6,637 nt of DNA from Oscillospiraceae bacterium (GTDB lineage Bacteria; Bacillota; Clostridia; Oscillospirales; Ruminococcaceae). How positions within the stretch are numbered: position 1 is the first letter of the stretch; every line of letters starts with the position of its first letter. A program made the position numbers and the translations under genes. The DNA lies in contig JAEDOB010000127.1 in NCBI GenBank assembly GCA_016302225.1, positions 1 to 6,637 on the forward strand, read 5' to 3'. A model generated the notes under the pieces. That model worked only from the letters and a program-made list of their open reading frames with translations. It was not told where the DNA came from and searched no databases. Below are positions 1 to 4,565 of this stretch, one piece after another.

Positions 1-3
1 ATT

Positions 4-678
4 TTGAACAAGCTTTTAGACAGACTGGAATATAAATACCGCCGCTTCGGCATTGACAATCTGATTTTGTATATTGTCGGGGCAATGGTAATGGTTTTCG
101 TTGTCGGACTGTTTTATCCCGATATACTTTCAATGCTGGAATTTGACAGGGAGCTGATACTTCAAGGTCAGGTCTGGAGAGTGCTGACATTTCTTATTAT
201 GCCAACCACCACAAGTATTATCGGTATGATATTCGGAACGCTTCTCATATACGCCTTCGGTTCATCGCTGGAAAGAACCTGGGGTCCCTTCCGCTTTACC
301 GTTTACTATTTTTTAGGCGCAATATTCAACATTGCTGCAGGCTTTGTCATTGGATATACAAGCAACATTTATCTGATGCTGTCCATATTCCTGGCATACG
401 CCGTGCTGTTTCCTAACGACCAGATATATTTCTATTTTCTTATCCCTATAAAGATGAAATGGCTTGGTATGGTTGCGGGAATATTTATGCTCATAAGCTT
501 CATTTTTTCGGAGCTTATGGTAAAGATAACGATAGTTGCGGTAATGCTGAATTTTATCCTCTTTTTCGGCGGGGATTTTATCACAAAGGTCGTAAACTAT
601 TTCAAATATAAGCCCGCAAGGGACAAATTCAAGAAGAATATGCGTGAGGTGGAACGCCGCAGAAATGACGGTGAATGA
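4..678 (+). CDS. Rhomboid-like polytopic membrane protein, probably not a protease
   Basis: This 224-residue integral membrane protein has about six hydrophobic segments (roughly residues 20-38, 58-86, 98-118, 121-137, 142-148 and 152-189) and a basic cytoplasmic tail (about 200-222). Two rhomboid-fold signatures are visible: QVWRVLTFLIMP (56-67), matching the loop-1 WR region, and ERTWGPFRFTVYYFLGA (90-106), matching the conserved E...G..R..Y stretch. The catalytic GxSG serine motif expected in the fourth helix is absent; that region reads YLMLSIFLAYAVLFP (123-137), and no helix-6 catalytic histidine is seen. It is probably a rhomboid-fold pseudoprotease of a type common in Clostridia; its role is unknown. 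The start is a TTG at base 4 and no ribosome binding site can be seen because the window begins there. MNKLLDRLE is a plausible N-terminus, but a start further upstream is possible. The 3' end faces the lipoprotein gene with no room for a terminator between them. Confidence 0.75.
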   Translation: MNKLLDRLEYKYRRFGIDNLILYIVGAMVMVFVVGLFYPDILSMLEFDRELILQGQVWRVLTFLIMPTTTSIIGMIFGTLLIYAFGSSLERTWGPFRFTVYYFLGAIFNIAAGFVIGYTSNIYLMLSIFLAYAVLFPNDQIYFYFLIPIKMKWLGMVAGIFMLISFIFSELMVKITIVAVMLNFILFFGGDFITKVVNYFKYKPARDKFKKNMREVERRRNDGE

Positions 679-680
679 TC

Positions 681-1226
681 TCATTCTTCCGGCTCTGCGG
701 GCGGCAGCTCTATGGTCTGAAAATCCTCGATAACGGCTTCCAGGTCGCTGTCGGGGATCTTTATTCCGCAGAGTTCCATAGTATCGGCGGTGAAAAGAAG
801 CTCATAATCGCCGTTTTGGTTATGTCCTTTTCCGACAAGCAGATTTTCGTCGGCGATACAATTTCCCGTATCATTCGCACCGCTGTCAAGTGCGCCGCAT
901 ACTAAATCAAACAGCGAACCGTCGGGGATATTTTCATTTGGAATATCCGCAGAAACGCCGTTCATCTCGCAGTGGGCATTGCCGTTTCGGAAGGAAACGG
1001 TCAGCCCCGAAAGAGTGTCGGGACCCGTGAAAAATATGTCCCAATCGCCGTTTCCAAGGCGTTTAAATTCTGCCTCCGCCTCCGTTTCGCCCCAGAGAAT
1101 GTCCGCTTTGCAGGTGTAGAGCAGGTTCAGGTCGGGGCGTTTTTGCTTTTCGGACGGCTTGCAGGCGGTGAAAAATGCGGCGGAAGAAAGGAGAATTGCC
1201 GACGATATTATCAAATATTTTCGCAT
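681..1226 (-). CDS. Putative secreted lipoprotein of unknown function
   Basis: This is a 181-residue protein with a classic bacterial lipoprotein signal: MRK, a hydrophobic core (residues 4-19) and the lipobox FTAC with the lipidated cysteine at 22. A short charged linker (KPSEKQKRPD) follows. The mature part is acidic and soluble-looking, ending PPAEPEE, with further cysteines at 39, 86, 110, 123 and 153. The central stretch (about 36-112), with DWDIFFTGPDTLSGLTVSF and then an alternating strand pattern, suggests a LolA/LppX-like half-barrel. That is weak pattern recognition, not an assignment. The start is supported by GGAGGGA (complement of 1233-1239) 6 nt before the ATG and by the signal peptide. 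It lies 53 bp downstream of nnr on the same strand, but its ribosome binding site is the 3' arm of a terminator-like hairpin, so expression may depend on read-through. No convincing promoter of its own was seen. Confidence 0.8.
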   Translation of the reverse strand: MRKYLIISSAILLSSAAFFTACKPSEKQKRPDLNLLYTCKADILWGETEAEAEFKRLGNGDWDIFFTGPDTLSGLTVSFRNGNAHCEMNGVSADIPNENIPDGSLFDLVCGALDSGANDTGNCIADENLLVGKGHNQNGDYELLFTADTMELCGIKIPDSDLEAVIEDFQTIELPPAEPEE

Positions 1227-1258
1227 AAAAAATCCCTCCGTTACAGAGGGACTTTTTT
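1227..1258 (-). terminator. Terminator-like hairpin overlapping the lipoprotein ribosome binding site
   Basis: Read on the minus strand, TCCCTCTG (complement of 1244-1251) pairs with CGGAGGGA (1233-1240) in a perfect 8-bp stem with a TAA triloop. Six T residues (1227-1232) follow directly and run into the lipoprotein ATG. A6 and T6 tracts flank the stem, so it would also work in the other direction. Placed 22 bases after the nnr stop, it fits an intrinsic terminator for nnr. Unusually, its 3' arm is the GGAGGGA ribosome binding site of the next gene, so folding would both terminate transcription and hide the translation start. Confidence 0.7.
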
Positions 1259-1273
1259 ATTTATTTTCCCTCT
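1245..1273 (-). promoter_or_regulatory. Alternative pairing that competes with the terminator hairpin
   Basis: On the minus strand, AGAGGGA (complement of 1267-1273), just after the nnr stop codon, is fully complementary to TCCCTCT (complement of 1245-1251), with a 15-nt A-rich loop. TCCCTCT is also the 5' arm of the terminator-like hairpin. The two folds are mutually exclusive, and the upstream one would leave the lipoprotein ribosome binding site free. The pairing is seen directly; regulatory use is inference. Confidence 0.4.
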
Positions 1274-1311
1274 ATGTGTTCATGAAAAATGTGACAGACT
1301 ATTGAACACAT
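1274..1311. repeat. 9-bp inverted repeat spanning the nnr stop codon
   Basis: ATGTGTTCA (1274-1282) and TGAACACAT (1303-1311) are perfect inverted copies separated by 20 bases. The repeat covers the last ten codons or so of nnr and its stop. There is no T-tract, so it is not a standard terminator. It could stabilise the mRNA 3' end or precede the leader structures of the lipoprotein gene. Confidence 0.45.
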
Positions 1312-2827
1312 GGGGAATTCTGCTTATAACGTCAGTGGGCAGCATACCGTATTCCGAAAGCTCCTCGGCGGTAATGTCGGCGGCTTTTCCGTGGATATAA
1401 ACGCCCGCCGCAGCCGCATCTGTCAGGGGAATGCCCTGAACGGCAAGTCCCGAAATAATGCCCGTGAGCAGGTCGCCGCTGCCGCCTCTGCTAAGCCCCG
1501 GATTTCCGCCGAAGCTGACAAAAGCCTTGCCACCCCCCGCAATATACGTAGGACAGCCCTTGGACACAACCGTAATGTCGTAAAGCGAGGACAGCTTCAC
1601 GGCTGCGCTGAAACGGTCTGCGAGAATTTCTTCCGTGGAAACGCCCAGAAGCCGTGCCAGCTCAGCGGGGTGGGGCGTGCAGATAAGCCTGTTTCCCGTG
1701 TTCTTTAACATATCTATGCGGGAGGCGGCGCAGTTTATGCCGTCGGCGTCAAGAATTATGGGACAGCTTGTGTTTTCCAGGACAAATTCCACCAGCTTGA
1801 CGGTATTTTCGGTAACGCCAAGTCCGCAGCCTATGGAAACAGCATTGCATTTAGCAAGCCGTTCTTTCAGTTCGTCAAAATTATTTTCGGAAGATATAAA
1901 TCCCTTTTCATCGCAGTCAAGCTTCAGATACATAGGCTCCGAAAGCTGTGCGGAAACCGTATCTATGACCTTTCCCACCGATGCCAGAGTGACCAGCCCC
2001 GCACCCGAACGCAGTGCGCCCGCAGTTGAAAGTGTTGCCGCCCCACGCATACTTTCCGAGCCTGCAATGTTCAGCAGTCTGCCGTAATCGCCCTTGTGGG
2101 AATTTCTTTTCCGAACGGGGATAATGTCCGCAAAAAGCCGTTCGTCGATTATCTTCGGGAGATATTTCACGCCCTCCATGCACACTTCGGGAATGCCTAT
2201 CTCCGCAGTGAGTATCTCGCCGCAGTATTCCGAAAGGGGAGAGAGTGCTTCGCCTATTTTTTGGCAGCCGAAGGTCACCGTGTAATCGCATTTTAAGGTG
2301 TTCTCCGAAACAGTTCCCGTCAGTGCATTTCCCCCCGAGGGGACGTCCACAGCCACCTTGACAGCTTCAGTTCTTGCCATATACGAGAAGCACGCCTTGA
2401 CAGCGGGGGGCAGCTCATCGTGAAAGCCCGTACCGAAAACAGCGTCGATTATGAGTCCGCATTCCGCAAAAAGGGTGAACGCCTTGTCGATGTTGTCGTT
2501 TAAGGTAAGCACCTCTGCGCTTGTTCCGCCCAGAGCAAAATATTTTTCGGCGGCGGTTTCCGTTTCGGGCTCGCCGCAGGTAAGAACGACTGTGACCTTC
2601 AGCCCCATTTCGCTGAGAAGCCGTGCGCAGACAAAGCCGTCCCCGCCGTTGTTTCCGTTGCCGCAGAGGATAACGGCACCTTTGGCGTAATCGATGCCAA
2701 CGCAGTATTCGGTAACGGCTTCGACCACCGCTATTCCTGCGTTTTCCATCATCTGAGAGTAGGAAACGCCCGATTCGGCAGCATTTTTTTCTATTTCCTT
2801 CATTTGCTTCGGGGTGCAGAGATACAT
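1280..2827 (-). CDS. nnr: Bifunctional NAD(P)H-hydrate epimerase / ADP-dependent NAD(P)H-hydrate dehydratase
   Basis: This cytosolic metabolite-repair enzyme restores NADH and NADPH from their damaged hydrated forms. The N-terminal YjeF_N domain (about 1-215) interconverts R- and S-NAD(P)HX; it carries GNGNNGGDG (56-64) and the DVPSG motif (161-165). The C-terminal ribokinase-like domain (about 230-510) dehydrates S-NAD(P)HX at the expense of ADP. It shows HKGDYG (244-249), a GSESMRGAA glycine-rich segment (256-264), LDADGIN (359-365), TPHPAE (384-389), SKG (422-424) and GGSGDLLTG (448-456), with the presumed catalytic aspartate at 452. The length of 515 residues is normal for the fused form and both domains look intact. 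The ATG at 2827 gives the expected MYLCTPKQMKEIEK start, with AAGGA about 10 nt upstream. A good sigma-A promoter lies just upstream and a terminator-like hairpin follows. It is the first gene of a unit that may include the downstream lipoprotein gene; no functional link between the two is apparent. Confidence 0.96.
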   Translation of the reverse strand: MYLCTPKQMKEIEKNAAESGVSYSQMMENAGIAVVEAVTEYCVGIDYAKGAVILCGNGNNGGDGFVCARLLSEMGLKVTVVLTCGEPETETAAEKYFALGGTSAEVLTLNDNIDKAFTLFAECGLIIDAVFGTGFHDELPPAVKACFSYMARTEAVKVAVDVPSGGNALTGTVSENTLKCDYTVTFGCQKIGEALSPLSEYCGEILTAEIGIPEVCMEGVKYLPKIIDERLFADIIPVRKRNSHKGDYGRLLNIAGSESMRGAATLSTAGALRSGAGLVTLASVGKVIDTVSAQLSEPMYLKLDCDEKGFISSENNFDELKERLAKCNAVSIGCGLGVTENTVKLVEFVLENTSCPIILDADGINCAASRIDMLKNTGNRLICTPHPAELARLLGVSTEEILADRFSAAVKLSSLYDITVVSKGCPTYIAGGGKAFVSFGGNPGLSRGGSGDLLTGIISGLAVQGIPLTDAAAAGVYIHGKAADITAEELSEYGMLPTDVISRIPHVFNSLSHFS

Positions 2828-2859
2828 TTTTATCAGTCCTTATATAGAATAATATGGTA

Positions 2860-2888
2860 ATTATAGCATATTTAAACGTTTAAATCAA
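2860..2888 (-). promoter_or_regulatory. Sigma-A type promoter of nnr
   Basis: On the minus strand the -35 is TTGATT (complement of 2883-2888) and the -10 is a perfect TATAAT (complement of 2860-2865), with a 17-bp spacer. Transcription would start near 2853, giving a leader of about 25 nt before the nnr ATG. Confidence 0.8.
2870..2885. promoter_or_regulatory. Perfect 16-bp palindrome in the nnr promoter spacer (candidate operator)
   Basis: ATTTAAACGTTTAAAT is a perfect palindrome between the -35 and -10 of nnr and overlaps the last three bases of the -35. Its AAACGTTT core resembles LacI/PurR-family operators, which have a central CG. A bound dimer here would block RNA polymerase. Palindrome and position are seen; the regulator family is inference. 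Confidence 0.55.
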
Positions 2889-2952
2889 GCGAAATTTGTA
2901 TATTTTTGTAGTTGGACTTTCAAAATTCTGGAAACTGCAATGCAAGATGTCA

Positions 2953-2980
2953 TTGAAGGAAGGCTTTGCGTTTTTATAAT
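2953..2980 (+). promoter_or_regulatory. Candidate promoter inside the intergenic inverted repeat
   Basis: TTGAAG (2953-2958) and a perfect TATAAT (2975-2980) are separated by 16 bp. The left arm of the 2962-3010 inverted repeat occupies the spacer and the -10 lies in its loop. Transcription would begin near 2987 and could end at the small hairpin at 3019-3040, making an RNA of about 50 nt. The match is reasonable but such matches arise easily in AT-rich DNA. Confidence 0.35.
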
Positions 2981-3010
2981 CAAAATATAGACAAAAATCT
3001 ACGCAAAGCC
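2962..3010. repeat. 10-bp perfect inverted repeat with 29-nt loop
   Basis: GGCTTTGCGT (2962-2971) and ACGCAAAGCC (3001-3010) are perfect inverted copies. Pairing can continue as T4 (2972-2975) against the A-run at 2993-2997, across a 3-nt TCT bulge. No T-tract follows on either strand, so it is not an ordinary terminator. It sits between the nnr promoter and the small-peptide unit and is not explained by any gene. Confidence 0.6.
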
Positions 3011-3018
3011 CATAAATA

Positions 3019-3040
3019 CAAGCTTTTGCTTGGTTTTCTT
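3019..3040 (+). terminator. Weak terminator-like hairpin
   Basis: CAAGC (3019-3023) and GCTTG (3028-3032) form a 5-bp stem with a TTTT loop, followed by GTTTTCTT. The stem is short, so efficiency would be modest. It could end a short RNA started from the candidate promoter at 2953-2980, or insulate the downstream peptide promoter. Confidence 0.35.
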
Positions 3041-3074
3041 ACACTTTCCGGTGGGAGATCATTATAAGGCATCA

Positions 3075-3092
3075 TTTCCCATAGATGGGAAA
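3075..3092. promoter_or_regulatory. 8-2-8 dyad just upstream of the small-peptide promoter
   Basis: TTTCCCAT (3075-3082), AG, ATGGGAAA (3085-3092) is a perfect inverted repeat ending 9 bp before the -35 of the 19-residue peptide gene. The position suits an activator or other dimeric regulator. As RNA it could form a 6-bp stem with a 6-nt loop, but only a poor T-tract follows, so a DNA-binding site is the better reading. Confidence 0.4.
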
Positions 3093-3101
3093 ATCTTTGC
3101 A

Positions 3102-3130
3102 TTGAACTTTTGTAACCGTTTTGTTATAAT
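3102..3130 (+). promoter_or_regulatory. Strong sigma-A type promoter of the 19-residue peptide gene
   Basis: The -35 is TTGAAC (3102-3107) and the -10 a perfect TATAAT (3125-3130), with a 17-bp spacer. Transcription should begin near 3137, giving a leader of about 37 nt. The spacer is almost entirely the 15-bp element (3110-3124) that also occurs, inverted, in the sortase promoter. Confidence 0.8.
3110..3127 (+). promoter_or_regulatory. WalR-box-like element, copy 1 (peptide promoter)
   Basis: TGTAAC (3111-3116), CGTTT, TGTTAT (3122-3127) matches the Bacillus WalR/YycF consensus TGTWAH-N5-TGTWAH at every specified position. The wider 15-mer TTGTAACCGTTTTGT (3110-3124) is identical to the complement of 5851-5865. 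The second half-site overlaps the -10. An operator overlapping the core promoter would more naturally repress than activate. The sequence match is seen; the regulator is inferred. Confidence 0.5.
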
Positions 3131-3173
3131 TAGATTATCCTACCAAGGGAAATAACATTAGGAGGTAAAAAAT

Positions 3174-3233
3174 ATGTGCAATTTCTTCGCATCTATCTGT
3201 GAGATCCTTAAGAACTTCTGCGGTCTTTACTGA
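3174..3233 (+). CDS. 19-residue cysteine-heptad small peptide, unknown function
   Basis: The ORF encodes MCNFFASICEILKNFCGLY. I do not recognise it. Cysteines fall at 2, 9 and 16, exactly seven residues apart, which places them on one face of an alpha helix; F4, F5, I8, I11, L12, F15 and L18 supply hydrophobicity, and E10 and K13 cancel in charge. It has no signal peptide or processing motif. Evidence that it is real comes from its setting: a near-consensus promoter (3102-3130), an ideal AGGAGGT ribosome binding site (3160-3166) 7 nt before the ATG, and a strong terminator 48 nt after the stop. These make a monocistronic transcript of about 175 nt. The promoter carries a WalR-box-like element shared with the sortase gene. 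It could be a membrane-associated or redox/metal-binding micropeptide, a signal or toxin peptide, or the coding part of a dual-function RNA. Translation is likely; function is open. Confidence 0.65.
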   Translation: MCNFFASICEILKNFCGLY

Positions 3234-3281
3234 GAAAGTTAAGTCATCTGAGAAAATACATACCGTCAAGTGACATATTTG

Positions 3282-3313
3282 GCAGCCCGAGGTTTCTCGG
3301 GCTGCTTTTATTT
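3282..3313 (+). terminator. Strong intrinsic terminator of the peptide gene
   Basis: GCAGCCCGAG (3282-3291) pairs perfectly with CTCGGGCTGC (3296-3305), a GC-rich 10-bp stem with a 4-nt GTTT loop, followed by TTTTATTT (3306-3313). It closes the 19-residue peptide unit and separates it from the nifS promoter, which starts 24 bp further on. Confidence 0.92.
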
Positions 3314-3336
3314 CCGAAAATGTCAAAAAAATGGTC

Positions 3337-3365
3337 TTGCACTATTATATATAATGTGCTATAAT
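3337..3365 (+). promoter_or_regulatory. Sigma-A type promoter of nifS-thiI
   Basis: TTGCAC (3337-3342) and a perfect TATAAT (3360-3365) are separated by 17 bp. Transcription should begin near 3372, leaving a leader of about 38 nt before the nifS ATG, too short for a T-box or riboswitch. It lies downstream of the peptide terminator, so nifS-thiI need not depend on that unit. Confidence 0.82.
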
Positions 3366-3409
3366 AAAAGGGTTATGCGAAACACTACTATCACAAAAGG
3401 ACTGATAAT

Positions 3410-4552
3410 ATGGCAGTTTATCTTGACAACGCTGCGACCACTAAGCCTTGTGAGGCTGCGGTCGAGGCGGTTATTAACAATATTACGCTAGATTACGGAA
3501 ATCCGTCCTCGTTGCACAAGCTGGGACTCAAGGCTGAGGAGGTCATTCGTGAATCCCGAAAGGCGGTGGCTGCCGCCCTTGTCTGCGAGCCCGACTGCGT
3601 TTACTTTACCTCCGGCGCTACCGAAAGCAACAATACCGCTCTTTTCGGAATTGCCGAAAACTACGGAAAACGCCGCAAAAAGCTGGTTATTTCTGCTGTG
3701 GAACACTCTTCCGTGGCTGCCCCCGCAAAGCATCTGGAGGAGATGGGCTACGAAGTTGTGCGGATATATCCAAATTCAAGCGGAGAAATTTCCGCCGATG
3801 AATTTATAGCTGCTGTTGACGAAAACACGTTTATGGTTTCCTGTATGCTGGTGAACAACGAAACGGGCGCGATCCACCCCGTAAAGCGGATATTTTCGGC
3901 GGTCAAGAGAAGCTTTCCCGAATGCGTCACCCACTGCGATGCGGTGCAGGGATTTATGAAGATACCCTTCAAGGCTGCCGACCTGTGTGCAGACCTTATC
4001 ACTGTCAGCGGACACAAAATTCACGCCGTAAAGGGCGCAGGTGCGCTGTTTGTGAAGAAGGGGACAAGAGTTGCTCCGCTTATTTACGGCGGGGGACAGG
4101 AGAAGGGGTTCCGTCCCGGGACCGAGTCGGTGCCGCTTATTGCTGCCTTCGGTGCGGCGGTCAATTCCATGCGTCCAGGCATAAAAACGGCGTATTCCAA
4201 TGCGGAGGAGCTGAACCGTTATCTTCGGAAAAAGCTGGAAAAGCTGCCGTTTGTTACCATAAATTCCCGTGCGGAGAGTACTTCGCCGTATATACTGAAT
4301 TTCTCGGCGGAGGGCGTTCGCTCGGAAACCATGCTCCATTATCTGGAGTCAAACGAGGTGTATGTTTCCAGCGGTTCTGCCTGCTCAAAAGGCGCAAAAA
4401 GCCCCGTTATTGCCGCTATGAAGCTGAAGGACAGTCTTGCGGATTCGGCTTTGCGTGCATCGTTCAGCCGAATGACCACCTACGGCGATATTGATATGCT
4501 TGTTAAATATTTACAGCTGGGTTACGAAAGTCTTGCAAAAGTAAAAAGATAA
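3410..4552 (+). CDS. nifS: Cysteine desulfurase (NifS/IscS family), probably the ThiI partner
   Basis: This PLP-dependent enzyme releases sulfur from L-cysteine as an enzyme persulfide and alanine. At 380 residues it is full length. Visible hallmarks are YLDNAATTKP (4-13), YGNPSSLH (29-36), TSGATESNN (67-75), the PLP-stacking histidine in VEHSS (H99), NNETG (149-153), HCDAVQ with D177 and Q180, the PLP lysine K203 in SGHKIH, GGGQEKGFRPGTES (227-240) and the persulfide cysteine C325 in SSGSACSKG. The region after C325 is compact and unlike that of housekeeping IscS, as in specialised Firmicute NifS-like enzymes. The ATG at 3410 is preceded by AAAGGA about 8 nt upstream. It is followed 13 bp later by thiI. 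This repeats the NifZ-ThiI arrangement of Bacillus subtilis, where the desulfurase is dedicated to 4-thiouridine synthesis in tRNA; that specific role here is inferred from the gene pair. Confidence 0.95.
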   Translation: MAVYLDNAATTKPCEAAVEAVINNITLDYGNPSSLHKLGLKAEEVIRESRKAVAAALVCEPDCVYFTSGATESNNTALFGIAENYGKRRKKLVISAVEHSSVAAPAKHLEEMGYEVVRIYPNSSGEISADEFIAAVDENTFMVSCMLVNNETGAIHPVKRIFSAVKRSFPECVTHCDAVQGFMKIPFKAADLCADLITVSGHKIHAVKGAGALFVKKGTRVAPLIYGGGQEKGFRPGTESVPLIAAFGAAVNSMRPGIKTAYSNAEELNRYLRKKLEKLPFVTINSRAESTSPYILNFSAEGVRSETMLHYLESNEVYVSSGSACSKGAKSPVIAAMKLKDSLADSALRASFSRMTTYGDIDMLVKYLQLGYESLAKVKR

Positions 4553-4565
4553 AAGGAGCACACAA

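Larger units (their letters stand above)
2889..3101. other. Structured intergenic region without a gene
   Basis: Between the nnr promoter and the peptide promoter I see no credible ORF with a ribosome binding site, and no tRNA, T-box or riboswitch I recognise. It contains the 10-bp inverted repeat, the candidate promoter, the small hairpin and the 8-2-8 dyad listed separately. A short non-coding RNA is possible in about 2987-3040. Confidence 0.5.

Noticed and set aside
1635..2087. Plus-strand open frame (150 codons) opposite nnr
   Set aside because: It is Ser/Pro/Arg rich, lies antisense to the Nnr dehydratase domain, and has no domain or promoter support.
2962..3010. Insertion sequence or MITE ends
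   Set aside because: The arms are only 10 bp, no flanking target-site duplication is seen, and there is no transposase remnant; it remains listed only as an inverted repeat.
3174..3233. Type I toxin (Ibs-like) with antisense RNA
   Set aside because: Length is similar, but the peptide is much less hydrophobic than Ibs toxins and no antisense promoter with both -35 and -10 is visible on the minus strand across 3174-3330.
3230..3255. Direct repeat CTGAGAAA (3230-3237 and 3248-3255) after the peptide ORF
   Set aside because: An 8-bp repeat occurring twice 18 bp apart is weak and one copy includes the stop codon; no function is supported.
3137..3313. 6S RNA or another standard structural RNA
   Set aside because: The transcript length is near that of 6S RNA, but the 5' and 3' ends are not complementary, so no closed rod with a central bubble can form.
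3174..3409. The cysteine-containing peptide as an attenuation leader for nifS
   Set aside because: It is tempting because three Cys codons precede a cysteine desulfurase. However, nifS has its own near-consensus promoter downstream of the terminator, and I find no segment between peptide and terminator that could pair to disrupt the hairpin.
3366..3409. T-box, SAM or other sulfur riboswitch ahead of nifS
   Set aside because: The leader after the nifS promoter is only about 38 nt and lacks the T-box consensus or any second terminator.
3776..4339. Open frame on the minus strand (187 codons) opposite nifS
   Set aside because: It is antisense to conserved NifS motifs including the PLP lysine region, and no family resemblance is seen.
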